Positions 45,365-54,627 of a stretch of DNA of 64,000 nucleotides are shown here, piece after piece. The stretch covers positions 1 through 64,000 of the forward strand of contig NZ_JAIQZN010000012.1 in the NCBI RefSeq assembly GCF_023333585.1, in the 5' to 3' direction. Positions within the stretch are counted from its first letter, which is position 1. Each line of letters begins with the position of its first letter. Made by a program: the position numbers and the translations under genes. The notes beneath the pieces were generated by a model, which worked only from the letters and a program-made list of their open reading frames with translations, did not search any database and was not told the DNA's origin. The DNA comes from Argonema antarcticum A004/B2 (lineage in GTDB: Bacteria > Cyanobacteriota > Cyanobacteriia > Cyanobacteriales > Aerosakkonemataceae).

Positions 45365-46102
45365 TTAAATTCTCCTTTGTGCCAAATACTCGTTAAGCGA
45401 TCCGAAGGCGGCTGCGACTTTGTTGAATCCAGTATAAACGCACAAAAACAAAAGCAGTTCTTCGATTTCTTCACGAGTTACTCCATTTTGAAAAGCGATA
45501 TCTAAATGGAGTGAAAAAGGATTGTTTGGGCCGACATGATCTTGATTGGCAATATCAACTGCGAGGGCGATTAAAGCCTTGGTTTTAATGTCAATTAATG
45601 GTAGGCTCCAGGCTTCACCAACTACCCGAATACTGAAATCGCCCAATTGGGGGTTAACGCTTTTCAAATCTTTTTGCAGCGCTAGATTATCCAAAATCGG
45701 GTTGGCCGTTTTCACCATTGTTGCTGTCCTTGGTGGTGGATATTGTTGAAGATTTACGTTATCAAAAAACTCGTTGAGCGCACCGAAACAACTGGCGACT
45801 TTATTGAATCCAGTATAAACGCATAAGAACAAAAGCACGGCTTCGACTTCTTCGCGGGTGGCTCCTTGCTTGAGCGCCATATCTATATGGGCTCCAAAAG
45901 GATTGCCTGGGCCTTTTTGATCTTGATTGGCAACGTCAACTGCGATCGTTATTATAGCTTTGGTTTTTTGGTCAATCAAAGGTAGACCCCATACTTCGCC
46001 TGCTACGCGAGTAACAAAATCACCAAATTTGGGATTGAGGCTTTTTAAAGCGTTTTGCAGGTCTTTATCTTCTAAAACCGCGTTTTTGTAGTAGTATGCC
46101 AT
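45365..46102 (-). CDS. Tandem carboxymuconolactone-decarboxylase-like protein
   Basis: 245 residues formed of two CMD repeats (about 8-118 and 130-243) that share KFGDFVTRVAGEVWGLPLID and LLFLCVYTGFNKVA. Neither has the CxxC thiol pair of AhpD peroxidases, so a decarboxylase or ligand-binding role is more likely. It is first in the leftward block; slr1853 in the Synechocystis icfG region is also a CMD protein (from memory). The stop is 34 bases before the next gene. Confidence 0.85.
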   Translation of the reverse strand: MAYYYKNAVLEDKDLQNALKSLNPKFGDFVTRVAGEVWGLPLIDQKTKAIITIAVDVANQDQKGPGNPFGAHIDMALKQGATREEVEAVLLFLCVYTGFNKVASCFGALNEFFDNVNLQQYPPPRTATMVKTANPILDNLALQKDLKSVNPQLGDFSIRVVGEAWSLPLIDIKTKALIALAVDIANQDHVGPNNPFSLHLDIAFQNGVTREEIEELLLFLCVYTGFNKVAAAFGSLNEYLAQRRI

Positions 46103-46155
46103 TTTCTATCCTACAGTTACATTCTAATGTCATCGTTTACTTAATGCCTTGGCTC

Positions 46156-46189
46156 CTTGTAGAGACGTTTCATGAAACGTCTCTACAAG
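46156..46189. repeat. 34-base perfect palindrome
   Basis: 17-base arms meet with no loop; the core is GTAGAGACGTTTCA and its complement. This is a variant of a dispersed palindrome frequent in filamentous cyanobacteria. It lies 54 bases upstream of the CMD gene and in its RNA leader would form a hairpin. Confidence 0.85.
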
Positions 46190-46920
46190 ATTTTTTGGAG
46201 ATGTCCAATCAACAGCAGCCGCTTTTTTAGATTATGATGCCGAGAGTAACTTTATTAAATTACACCTTCTAGAAGACTTACAAAATCTTAACATTATTTA
46301 ATTTCTCCTCCTTTAATTAAACATTTTTTAACAAAATCTAAAGACTAACTCGACCATATCTACCTTGGATCGATTAAAAAATTTCCATCAGTGCCTTGCT
46401 TACTTTTGTCTAAATTGATCTTTCCATAAATAGGCTATTTTGGCAAAGCCAAACAAACTCCTGGGTATGTTCGCTTGCTAAAAAGTCCACCTGTATTATG
46501 GCATTGCTTCAGATTGGGACGGCTCAGTAAAGAGTAACTTTTTTAAGTGGCAATTTACACAGTTTTACCTAATCAAACATGGCTGCTTTGGACACGATGA
46601 GGTTCCTTATGTAGAAAATTTTAGGGCCAGGATTTAGTGTAAAGTGTCAAAGCTGTTCGCAGCTTGACAAAGATAAACGCTCATGTTAATTCAGCTTGAT
46701 ATTCAATCCTCTGGGTTTTATTTAGCTCCAAGCACAAGATAACTTATTGTCTGACCTCTAAATCATTAAAAGATTGTAATTTTTTCTTTTTTACTCCTTA
46801 CGGGAGATGACGGTATATAACTGAGTGTATTATATCGCCACAAAGAAATGAAGTGCCTCATTGGGAGAGATGTCTGGCAATGGTAGGGGCGACGATCGAG
46901 TATGGCGGGAGGCGATCGAT

Positions 46921-46985
46921 CTATATCACCTCAATCAGTTCTAACCAACGTTCGATCGCAGCGTCAAGGGTATATTGTAGGTTTT
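46921..46985 (-). pseudogene. C-terminal scar of a second ABC-F gene
   Basis: Reading leftwards, YTLDAAIERWLELIEVI then a TAG at 46921-46923 mirrors the end of the adjacent complete ABC-F protein (TLAIDAATERWLELAEMAS). Upstream the match fades within about 10 codons. It is the 3' remnant of a former tandem copy. Confidence 0.7.
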
Positions 46986-47030
46986 GGAACGGATGGCAAG
47001 ATTGTGTTAAAGTTAAGGTTTTACGTTTTG

Positions 47031-48944
47031 TCAAGATGCCATCTCAGCCAATTCCAACCAGCGTTCAGTCGCCGCATCAATAGCTAGAGTCAAAGCTTCC
47101 ACCTGCTGGTATAGTTCGCGCACCTTAGTGACCTCTCCTGGAGGAGCATTGTAAAGCGCTTTTTGGGCCTCTGATTTTTGGGCCTCCATCTGGGCAATCT
47201 TAGTTTCAAGCGTCTCAAATTCGCGCTTTTCTTTAGAGGAAAGCTTGCGGGGCTTGTTATTATTAGATTGCTGTTCGCTAACTTTGGAACGAGTTTCTTT
47301 AGGTTTTGTTTCTAGCTTGGGCGATGCGTCTTCTTCTGCCTTTTTGAAATCCAGATAAACGGAGTAGTTACCGGGATATTTGCGAATATTCCCTCCCGAC
47401 TCTAAAGCAAAGATAGTATCTACAGTGCGATCGAGAAAATAGCGATCGTGAGAAACTACAATTACGCAACCGTTGAAATCTTCCAAATATTCTTCCAACA
47501 CCGCCAACGTCTGTACATCCAAGTCATTGGTAGGTTCATCCAGAATCAGCACATTAGGCGCACTCATCAAAACTCGTAATAGAAACAGACGCCGTTTTTC
47601 ACCGCCAGAAAGCTTATTAATGGGTGCATATTGCTGATTGCCAGGAAACAGAAAACGCTCCAACATTTGCGAGGCGCTAATCTGAGTTCCATCGGCAATT
47701 TTGACAAATTCTCCTTCCTCTTTGATGTAGTCAATTACCCGCTGATTTTCGTTCATCGCCGCGAGCAATGCTTCAGAATGCTGGTCGAAATAGCCGATGA
47801 GAATTGTAGAACCAAGCTCAACACGACCTGAATCAGGTTGAACTAGACCTGTAATAATATCCATTAGAGTCGATTTCCCAGCACCGTTGCCACCAACAAT
47901 ACCGATGCGGTCTTCTGGATTAAAGTTGTAGGTGAAATTGTCGATCAAAGTGCGTCCGTCGTAGGCTTTAGAGATATTCACCATCTCGATAACTTTTTTG
48001 CCAATGCGACGTCCAGGGGTAGCTATATCAACTTTTCCTTGAACTTGTTTAAACTCAGTACCCTGCATATCGCGTATGCGTTCGATGCGGGCTTTTTGTT
48101 TCGTGCTGCGAGCTTTTGGCCCGCGCTTCAACCATTCCAATTCACGACGCAATACGCCTTGATGTTTGCGCTGACTGCTGACGGCAGATTCTTCAGAGAG
48201 GGCTTTCTTTTCCAGATAATAAGAATAGTTACCATCGTAGGTGTAGAGGTCGCCTCTGTCAATTTCGACGATGCGATTGGTGACGCGATCGAGAAAATAG
48301 CGATCGTGCGTAATTAGCAAAATCGCGCCCCGAAAACGATTCAGGTAACTTTGCAACCATTCGACAGATAGCGCATCCAAATGGTTTGTCGGCTCATCCA
48401 TCAACAGCACATCTGGCTCAGAAAGTAAAGCAGCTGCTAGTGCAATCCGCTTGCGGTATCCTCCCGATAAACTGCCAATCCGAGCGTCGAAATCTTCGAT
48501 CCCCAACTTGGTGAGGATAATTTTAGCATTAGTTTCTACTTCCCAAGCGCCAGTAGCATCCATGCGCTGCATGACCACAGATAGACGAGCCATGAGTTGG
48601 CTATCTTCTTGATGGTGCGCTAGTTTATCGGAAAGTTCCTCATACTCGCGGACTAAAGCCATTTGCTCGCCGCTATCAGTAAAAATCTGCTCTAAAACCG
48701 TGCGATTTTCATCTAACTCCGGTTGCTGAGGCAAATAGACAATGCGAGTGCCAGAATTTACTAAAATTTGACCGCTGTCAATCGATTCTAGACCGGCAAT
48801 CATCTTTAGGAGAGTGGATTTGCCAGAACCATTGGTGCCAATCAGTCCGACTTTATCAGTGGGATTGAGACTAAAGTAGGCGTCTTTGAGGATTTCCTTG
48901 ATACCAAAGTCTTTTTTGACCGATTGCAGTGTAAAGATACTCAT
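47031..48944 (-). CDS. ABC-F family ATPase (Uup-like)
   Basis: 637 residues with two ABC domains and no membrane segment. Walker A GTNGSGKST and GGNGAGKST, signatures LSGGYRKRIALAAALL and LSGGEKRRLFLLRVLM, Walker B LLMDEPTNHLD and LILDEPTNDLD. Between them is the Arg/Lys-rich linker with the P-site-tRNA-interaction motif region (REELEWLKRGPKARSTKQKAR-like). A C-terminal coiled coil (about 560-637) fits the Uup branch. ABC-F proteins act on stalled ribosomes or other nucleic-acid structures. Confidence 0.92.
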   Translation of the reverse strand: MSIFTLQSVKKDFGIKEILKDAYFSLNPTDKVGLIGTNGSGKSTLLKMIAGLESIDSGQILVNSGTRIVYLPQQPELDENRTVLEQIFTDSGEQMALVREYEELSDKLAHHQEDSQLMARLSVVMQRMDATGAWEVETNAKIILTKLGIEDFDARIGSLSGGYRKRIALAAALLSEPDVLLMDEPTNHLDALSVEWLQSYLNRFRGAILLITHDRYFLDRVTNRIVEIDRGDLYTYDGNYSYYLEKKALSEESAVSSQRKHQGVLRRELEWLKRGPKARSTKQKARIERIRDMQGTEFKQVQGKVDIATPGRRIGKKVIEMVNISKAYDGRTLIDNFTYNFNPEDRIGIVGGNGAGKSTLMDIITGLVQPDSGRVELGSTILIGYFDQHSEALLAAMNENQRVIDYIKEEGEFVKIADGTQISASQMLERFLFPGNQQYAPINKLSGGEKRRLFLLRVLMSAPNVLILDEPTNDLDVQTLAVLEEYLEDFNGCVIVVSHDRYFLDRTVDTIFALESGGNIRKYPGNYSVYLDFKKAEEDASPKLETKPKETRSKVSEQQSNNNKPRKLSSKEKREFETLETKIAQMEAQKSEAQKALYNAPPGEVTKVRELYQQVEALTLAIDAATERWLELAEMAS

Positions 48945-48956
48945 AATTCGATCGAC

Positions 48957-49114
48957 AGTAGGGAAAGAGGGGCTAGGGGAGGGGGCAAAGGGGCTAGGGG
49001 AAGAGGGGAAGAGGGGAAGAGAGAGAATTCTTACTCAGGACTCAGGACTCATCACTCATCACTCATCACTCAGGACTCCTCACTCAGCACTCCAGAAGCA
49101 CTCATCACTCAGCA
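48957..49114. repeat. G-rich and CACTCAGGA/CACTCAT heptamer arrays
   Basis: A G-rich block (48965-49020, GGGGCTA and GGGGAAGA units) is followed by CACTCAT/CTCAGGA heptamers (49031-49114). The same CACTCAG-family unit appears at the 3' end of the methyltransferase at 56857 and inside the TPR gene at 62588. Confidence 0.8.
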
Positions 49115-49119
49115 CTTTG

Positions 49120-50172
49120 CTATAAATCTTCTCGCACGACGCCCTCGATTTCTAGGATAAAGTCGGCTCCATAAACCTTTGATGGGGTCTGGAAACCCAC
49201 ATCCACCTGGAAAGCCAGGACATTTTGCGCGATCGCCAAAGCAGTCATAGCTGTTAGAGTATAACCTTCCGGGCCTTGTAGTCGAGAAACTAACTTTTTA
49301 CCAGCATTGTCTTCCACCTCTCCCCACAGCAGGCTTCTACCCTGTGTCCGTTGAGAGTCGTTTGGCCCAGGCGGTTGTTTCTGAATCAGGCGCTTCTGGA
49401 ATTCTTGCACGGGGGGTAAGGCTAGCAACCAACCAATATAGCGGCTCAGAACCATCGCCTTGCGCGTGGAAGCGGAAAATGCGGCATAGACCTCGATGTC
49501 GGGAATCCCGGTGCTGTAGTAAGCTGTGGACACATCGCCCCAAGGAATTGTCGTGGCTTCGATTGGGCCTTCTCCAAAGTCTATGATGCGAGTTTTCCAA
49601 GCTGTGGGAACGGGGGTGAGAACGCCGCCACGCCTCACCAAACCTCCTTTATTCTGAGCTTCTACCATTGTGGTGGCAGTTCCCCGCGAAACACCTCCCT
49701 GTGTTTGAAAAGCGAGGGAAAGGCGCTTGGCATCTGGGAGGCGTCTTTTGAGGTGTGCGGCTAGGCAATCTGAGGGTACGACATCGAAACCAACACCAGG
49801 GAGTAGCATTACTCCGGCGGTTTTGGCTTCGGGATCGCGAGATGCGATCGCCTCAAATACGCCGATTTCTCCAGTAATATCCAGATAGTGGGTTTTTGTC
49901 CGCAGACATCCATCCACCATTGGCTTAGAAGTCCGTGAAAATGGCCCAGCACAGTGGAGTACTGCTGGCACATCCGCCAAAGCTTCGTCTACAGCGGCTT
50001 CATCATCCAGAGAGAAGGCGCGATATTCCAAACTGAGTTCTGTTGCAAGCGGCGCAATCTTATCGGGATTTCGTGCCGCTAGGATGGGTCGAAGTCCGCG
50101 CTGTACTGCTAGTCTGGCAATCAGGGCACCAGTATAGCCGTTGGCACCGTATAACAAAAAGTTTGATGACAT
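49120..50172 (-). CDS. Saccharopine dehydrogenase-like NAD(P)-binding protein
   Basis: 350 residues. N-terminal Rossmann domain with FLLYGANGYTGALIARLA (about 5-22) and VLHCAGPFSRTSKPMVDGCL, then the mixed alpha/beta domain with LLPGVGFDVVPSDCLAAHLK. It belongs to the family that includes trans-acting enoyl reductases of lipid/polyketide synthesis and saccharopine reductases. The substrate here is unknown. No partner genes lie close by. Confidence 0.82.
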   Translation of the reverse strand: MSSNFLLYGANGYTGALIARLAVQRGLRPILAARNPDKIAPLATELSLEYRAFSLDDEAAVDEALADVPAVLHCAGPFSRTSKPMVDGCLRTKTHYLDITGEIGVFEAIASRDPEAKTAGVMLLPGVGFDVVPSDCLAAHLKRRLPDAKRLSLAFQTQGGVSRGTATTMVEAQNKGGLVRRGGVLTPVPTAWKTRIIDFGEGPIEATTIPWGDVSTAYYSTGIPDIEVYAAFSASTRKAMVLSRYIGWLLALPPVQEFQKRLIQKQPPGPNDSQRTQGRSLLWGEVEDNAGKKLVSRLQGPEGYTLTAMTALAIAQNVLAFQVDVGFQTPSKVYGADFILEIEGVVREDL

Positions 50173-50210
50173 CAGAATTACTGTAACTGCCTAACTTCTA
50201 TCTTAGTGGA

Positions 50211-51572
50211 GCAATTCATCTCCCGTTAAACTTCGTTGTAACGGGAGATGAATTGCGACCTACTAATAAATTGAGCGTAGCGAATCCGATGCGGATTGAC
50301 CTTGATTTTTCACATACAGTAAGCATATAATAGCATTAATTGAGCCTTGATTGACTGATGTTCAACGTTTTAAAGGTAAGACTTTATCCTAACAAAGAAC
50401 AGCAAGTAGCCTTAGCCAAAAACTTTGGTTGTTGCCGCTTTGTTTGGAATTACTACCTAAATAAAACTACCACTCAGTATCAGGAGACGGGGAAAAGGTT
50501 GAGTTACTGCGACATGGCGAAAAACTTAACCCAACTTAAGAAGCTTGATGAATACTCATGGCTACAAGAAGCTACCGCTGGCACATTACAGCAATCACTA
50601 AGAAATCTGGAGACGGCATTCAAGAACTTTTTTGACCATCGGGCTAGATTTCCTAAATTCAAAAGCAAACATAACAAGCAATCAATTCGTTACCCTGAAA
50701 GTTGTTCAATTAAAGGTAATGGTGTAAAGCTACCCAAATTAGGAATTGTTAAAGCTAAGTTAACCAAAACTATAAGTTGCCAAATCAAATCTGTAACTGT
50801 TTCAAAAACAAGTACAGATAAATATTTTGCCGCTATTTTGTTTGAGACTGAGGAGTTTAACAATGCCAAAACAGGTAAAATTTCAGGGATTGACCTGGGA
50901 TTAACCAGTTTTGTGACTGTGTTTGATGGAGAAAAGTACTACAAAGTCGATCCAATCAAACCGACAAGAAAATATGCCAAACGGTTAAGACGAAGGCAAC
51001 AATCTTTGTCTAGAAAAAATCTGGGCTCTAACAACCGTAAGAAACAAGTTAAGAGGGTGGCTAGAGTCCATGAAAAAATCACTAATACTAGACTTGACTT
51101 CCTGCACAAACTCTCACGAAAGTTCGTTGACGAAAACCAAGTCATTGTGGCTGAAAACCTTTGTATAAAAGGTTTAGCACGTACCAAATTAGCTAAGTCA
51201 ATATTGGACGCTGGTTTCGGGATGTTGCTAAATTTATTGAGCTACAAACTGGAAAGAGAGGGAGGGAAGTTAGTTGAGGTTGACAGATTCTTCCCTAGTA
51301 CAAAGCTTTGTAATTGCTGCAAGTTTAAAAACGATTCACTAAACTTAAGTGTTCGCGAATGGGTTTGTCCGAATTGCCAAAACCACCATGATAGAGATGA
51401 GAACGCAGCAAAGAATATCAGGGAAGAAGGTTTGAGGATACTGTCAACAAATACCGATGGACAATCGGTATTTCAAGCTTGTGGAGAGGGTGTAAGACTC
51501 GGTGGCGCAAGCGTCAAAAAGCAATCCTCTGTGAAGCAAGAATCTCCCGTCACAGCGTAGCTGTGACGGGAG
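50211..51572 (+). mobile_element. Solo-tnpB element of the IS200/IS605 superfamily
   Basis: A left hairpin (18-base perfect arms 50211-50228 and 50239-50256) and a right hairpin (51544-51572, 13-base arms with a 3-base loop) flank a tnpB gene. No tnpA is present, so mobility would need a helper. Both hairpins share a CTCCCGT core. Exact ends are uncertain, since these elements have no inverted repeats or target duplications. Confidence 0.75.
50358..51560 (+). CDS. tnpB: TnpB RNA-guided nuclease
   Basis: 400 residues, full-length. The RuvC-like catalytic residues are all present: Asp179 in GIDLGLT, Glu266 in VAENLCIKG and Asp347 in HDRDENAAKN. The zinc finger is C318-x2-C321 and C337-x2-C340. 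It should be an active nuclease guided by a right-end RNA. The guide RNA would come from the 3' end of the gene and the right hairpin; the stop lies inside that hairpin. Start ATG 50358. Confidence 0.92.
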   Translation: MFNVLKVRLYPNKEQQVALAKNFGCCRFVWNYYLNKTTTQYQETGKRLSYCDMAKNLTQLKKLDEYSWLQEATAGTLQQSLRNLETAFKNFFDHRARFPKFKSKHNKQSIRYPESCSIKGNGVKLPKLGIVKAKLTKTISCQIKSVTVSKTSTDKYFAAILFETEEFNNAKTGKISGIDLGLTSFVTVFDGEKYYKVDPIKPTRKYAKRLRRRQQSLSRKNLGSNNRKKQVKRVARVHEKITNTRLDFLHKLSRKFVDENQVIVAENLCIKGLARTKLAKSILDAGFGMLLNLLSYKLEREGGKLVEVDRFFPSTKLCNCCKFKNDSLNLSVREWVCPNCQNHHDRDENAAKNIREEGLRILSTNTDGQSVFQACGEGVRLGGASVKKQSSVKQESPVTA

Positions 51573-51652
51573 AGTGTCAAGATGCTGTTTCGACTGGGCT
51601 TTGATTTCAACTATCTACCACAATTATCGATTATATCGAGGAATTAACAAAT

Positions 51653-51919
51653 ATGAACATCACTTTAAAACCAGAACAAGCAGAGTTAATCCAACAAAAA
51701 CTCAACAGCGGTAAATATAACAATGCTGATGAAGTAATTAGTGCGGCTTTAGAATTATTAGAGCGACGAGATCGAGAGGATAGAACTTGGGTAGAAGAAA
51801 CACGGGAAAAAGTGGATGTAGCCATTGAGGAACTCAGACGAGGGGAAGGAATTGATGGGGAGGTAGTGGTAACTCAGTTGCAAGAAAAATTACGCCAAGC
51901 GCGTCAGTTAACACTTTAG
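51653..51919 (+). CDS. ParD-like antitoxin, toxin gene lost
   Basis: 88 residues. A ribbon-helix-helix N-terminus (MNITLKPEQAELIQQKLNSG, NADEVISAALELLE) and a charged C-terminal helix are typical of ParD/CopG antitoxins. A ParE toxin gene normally overlaps or follows. Here only the last 25 or so codons of one are found immediately downstream. The last two or three residues of this protein come from the toxin scar, so the antitoxin may be slightly changed at its end. Confidence 0.8.
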   Translation: MNITLKPEQAELIQQKLNSGKYNNADEVISAALELLERRDREDRTWVEETREKVDVAIEELRRGEGIDGEVVVTQLQEKLRQARQLTL

Positions 51920-51990
51920 AAATTCTCCGGGTAGTGCATGATTCGCGCAATCTAAAAGAATTGTTTGACTCAGAAGAGGAAGATATTTAA
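51915..51990 (+). pseudogene. C-terminal remnant of a ParE/RelE-type toxin
   Basis: The frame offset from the antitoxin reads LEILRVVHDSRNLKELF and ends DSEEEDI at TAA 51988-51990. ILRVVHDSRNL is the usual C-terminal strand of ParE toxins. About 70 codons with the catalytic part are missing, so this is a deletion scar. Confidence 0.75.
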
Positions 51991-52220
51991 ACAAGGAATA
52001 TGGGGTTGACAACACCCGTGCGATCGCTCCCTCACAACCCTTTCTTTCTCCCTTTTGAAGGGCGTATGATTGGATCGCAACATTGAGTCATAAACTGAGT
52101 CACTCCACAACTCCATCGATGGGAGCAACCAACAAGCGTGTGCGATCGCACTTTCCCTTTGCCCAAACGATCGCACATTTTTAGGAACGGTAATATAAAA
52201 GTAGGTTCAAATTAAATCTA

Positions 52221-54062
52221 GTGTCAATTCCGCTCAAGCTCAAACAATTTATCAAAGCTATCACTCCTGGCAAATCATCCTCTAGGGGGAAGCGCTCCAG
52301 TTCCGTGCATCCCCTCAAGCGGCTAATTGATTACGGGCAAGACTATCAAAAGCAAATTTGGCTGGCAACTGGCTGTTCCATCCTCAATAAAATCTTCGAC
52401 TTGGCACCACCCGCCTTAATTGGCATTGCCGTGGATGTCGTGGTGAACCAAAAGGATTCCATCATTGCTGGTTGGGGTGTCAAAGATACCTTTGGGCAAT
52501 TCTTAATTCTGTCCATCCTCACGGCCATCATTTGGATACTGGAATCGGTATTTGAGTACGCTTACGCTCGATTATGGCGGAATCTGGCTCAGAAAATACA
52601 GCACGAATTGCGCCTAGATGCCTATAACCATATCCAAGAACTGGAAATCGCCTATTTTGAAGAGCGCAGTACGGGCGGGTTGATGTCTATCCTCAGCGAT
52701 GATATCAACCAACTAGAACGTTTTTTGGATGTGGGAGCCAATGACCTAATCCAAGTTTCCGCAACGGTGATAATTATTGGCGGCGCTTACTTTATCCTGG
52801 CACCCAGCGTGGCGTGGATGGCAATGCTGCCCATGCCGTTGATAGTTTGGGGATCGGTATATTATCAGGGACTACTTGCCCCCCGCTATGCGGATGTACG
52901 CGAAAAGGTGGGTCTCCTCAACAGTCGGTTGGCGAATAATCTGTCGGGAATGATGACGATTAAAAGCTATACGGCAGAGGAATACGAAGCAAGGCGTCTT
53001 GGGATGGAAAGCGACGGTTATCGGCAAAGCAATCGCCGTGCGATCGCGCTTTCTGCTGCCTTTGTCCCCTTAATTCGGATGATCATTCTGGCAGGATTCA
53101 CGGCATTGCTGCTTTATGGCGGTATGGAAGCGGTTAACGGCAAAATGTCTGTGGGTACTTACAGCGTATTAGTTTTCCTAATTCAGCGCTTGCTCTGGCC
53201 TTTGACAAGATTGGGAGATACATTTGACCAGTATCAACGGGCAATGGCATCTACCAATAGGGTGATGAATCTTTTGGACACACCAATTGCTATTGATACT
53301 GGAGATAGACCCTTGCCAATCGCTCAGGTGCGGGGCGAGTTGATGCTGCGGGATGTGACTTTTGCCTACAATGGGCGCAAGCCAGTCATGGAGCATCTTT
53401 CCCTCCACATCCCCGCCGGGAAAACGATCGCGATCGTCGGTTCCACTGGATCTGGCAAGAGTACATTGGTAAAATTACTGTTGCGGCTCTACGAGGTTCA
53501 AGCGGGAACAATTACCCTGGATGGCATCGAATTGCGAGAGCTAAAGCTAAAAGATTTGCGATCGTGTATCGGATTAGTCAGCCAGGATGTATTCTTATTT
53601 CATGGCACTGTGGCAGAAAATATTGCTTATGGTAGTTTTGATGCTACTTTTGAAGAAATAAGAGCGGCAGCTAAAATTGCCGAAGCTCACGACTTTATCA
53701 TGCAACTGCCACAAGGTTATGACACCATTGTGGGTGAACGGGGGCAGAAGTTATCGGGCGGGCAAAGGCAGCGGGTTGCGATCGCACGGGCTGTTTTGAA
53801 AAATCCACCAATTCTGATACTCGATGAGGCTACGTCGGCAGTGGATAATGAGACAGAAGCGGCTATTCAGCGATCTCTGGAACGAATTACCCAAAATCGG
53901 ACTACGATCGCGATCGCCCATCGGCTCTCCACCGTCCGCAACGCCGATAGTATCTATGTGATGGAACATGGCAAATTAGTAGAATCGGGACGACATGAAG
54001 AACTGCTCCAGCAACAGGGGATTTATGCTAGCTTGTGGCGAGTGCAGTCGGGTTTGAAATGA
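52221..54062 (+). CDS. ABC exporter, fused permease-ATPase (half transporter)
   Basis: 613 residues. Transmembrane domain (about 60-350, six helices) followed by the ATPase (about 375-613) with Walker [10 protein letters not shown], signature [14 protein letters not shown], Walker [16 protein letters not shown] and the switch His in IAIAHRLST. It would act as a homodimer exporting lipid or a lipophilic compound. GTG start. The 230 bases upstream have no gene, but a TTGACA-like site occurs near 52013. Confidence 0.9.
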   Translation: MSIPLKLKQFIKAITPGKSSSRGKRSSSVHPLKRLIDYGQDYQKQIWLATGCSILNKIFDLAPPALIGIAVDVVVNQKDSIIAGWGVKDTFGQFLILSILTAIIWILESVFEYAYARLWRNLAQKIQHELRLDAYNHIQELEIAYFEERSTGGLMSILSDDINQLERFLDVGANDLIQVSATVIIIGGAYFILAPSVAWMAMLPMPLIVWGSVYYQGLLAPRYADVREKVGLLNSRLANNLSGMMTIKSYTAEEYEARRLGMESDGYRQSNRRAIALSAAFVPLIRMIILAGFTALLLYGGMEAVNGKMSVGTYSVLVFLIQRLLWPLTRLGDTFDQYQRAMASTNRVMNLLDTPIAIDTGDRPLPIAQVRGELMLRDVTFAYNGRKPVMEHLSLHIPAGKTIAIVGSTGSGKSTLVKLLLRLYEVQAGTITLDGIELRELKLKDLRSCIGLVSQDVFLFHGTVAENIAYGSFDATFEEIRAAAKIAEAHDFIMQLPQGYDTIVGERGQKLSGGQRQRVAIARAVLKNPPILILDEATSAVDNETEAAIQRSLERITQNRTTIAIAHRLSTVRNADSIYVMEHGKLVESGRHEELLQQQGIYASLWRVQSGLK

Positions 54063-54087
54063 TATTGGCAACGACGGAAAGCAGACA

Positions 54088-54522
54088 ATGGTAATGTTTA
54101 GTACTACCCAGTCAGATCGGGGTGAAAATAGCTGGCGAAGCCAGTTAAACGAATTCGTCAAAGCAAATCAGCAAGAATTGGCTGCTTTAGCTTGGGGATT
54201 ATTTGTGCAACGAGGAGAGAGCGACAATAATACTCTGGGGATCGATCTCGAACCAAAGCCGCATTTTATCTATTGTGCCAGACCAGCTATTGAAGCACTC
54301 AATCACAAAGTTGATAACCAGCTTCAGGAGATCTTGGGAATTTTGGATGCTCATAATCCCAAACAAGAAGTTCTCCTTATCGGCATAGGAAACGCTCAAA
54401 TCAAGCTAGTTCAGTTTGAACCGGAACCCCCACCACCAGTTTGCTTTGAGCAAGCTGCCACGGATGTGAATACATTGTTAGAACGGTTAGAGCAGCGGAT
54501 GTGCGAACAGCTCAAGTGTTGA
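54088..54522 (+). CDS. Conserved hypothetical protein
   Basis: 144 residues with no membrane segment: an N-terminal helical part (SQLNEFVKANQQELAALAWGL) and a central stretch (LGIDLEPKPHFIYCARPAIEAL, VLLIGIGNAQIKLVQFEPEP) before an acidic C-terminal helix. It looks like a small cyanobacterial conserved protein of unknown function. It starts 26 bases after the ABC exporter gene and may be in its operon. Confidence 0.7.
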   Translation: MVMFSTTQSDRGENSWRSQLNEFVKANQQELAALAWGLFVQRGESDNNTLGIDLEPKPHFIYCARPAIEALNHKVDNQLQEILGILDAHNPKQEVLLIGIGNAQIKLVQFEPEPPPPVCFEQAATDVNTLLERLEQRMCEQLKC

Positions 54523-54627
54523 ACATTTAGGTGATTAATAATACTCATTTGCAAAGTCGAATATGAAACGGCGCTTAGCTCTAGGACATTGATGACAAGG
54601 GTTTAATAGAATACTGGAGCAGCAGAA

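Larger units (their letters stand above)
46103..47030. other. Long intergenic region upstream of the CMD/EthD block
   Basis: 928 bases. It holds a 34-base perfect palindrome (46156-46189), then about 700 bases of AT-rich sequence with no frame I trust, then a fragment of an ABC-F C-terminus (46921-46985). The promoter of the minus-strand block must lie here. The length and low coding potential also allow a small RNA, but I see no clear one. Confidence 0.6.

Noticed and set aside
38815-46102. Aromatic polyketide biosynthesis cluster
   Set aside because: SnoaL, EthD and AtaL-like domains suggest it, but there is no ketosynthase, acyl carrier protein or acyltransferase in the window.
51544-51572. 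Plain terminator after tnpB
   Set aside because: It lacks a T-run and shares its core with the hairpin at the other end of the element, so it is better read as the element's right end.
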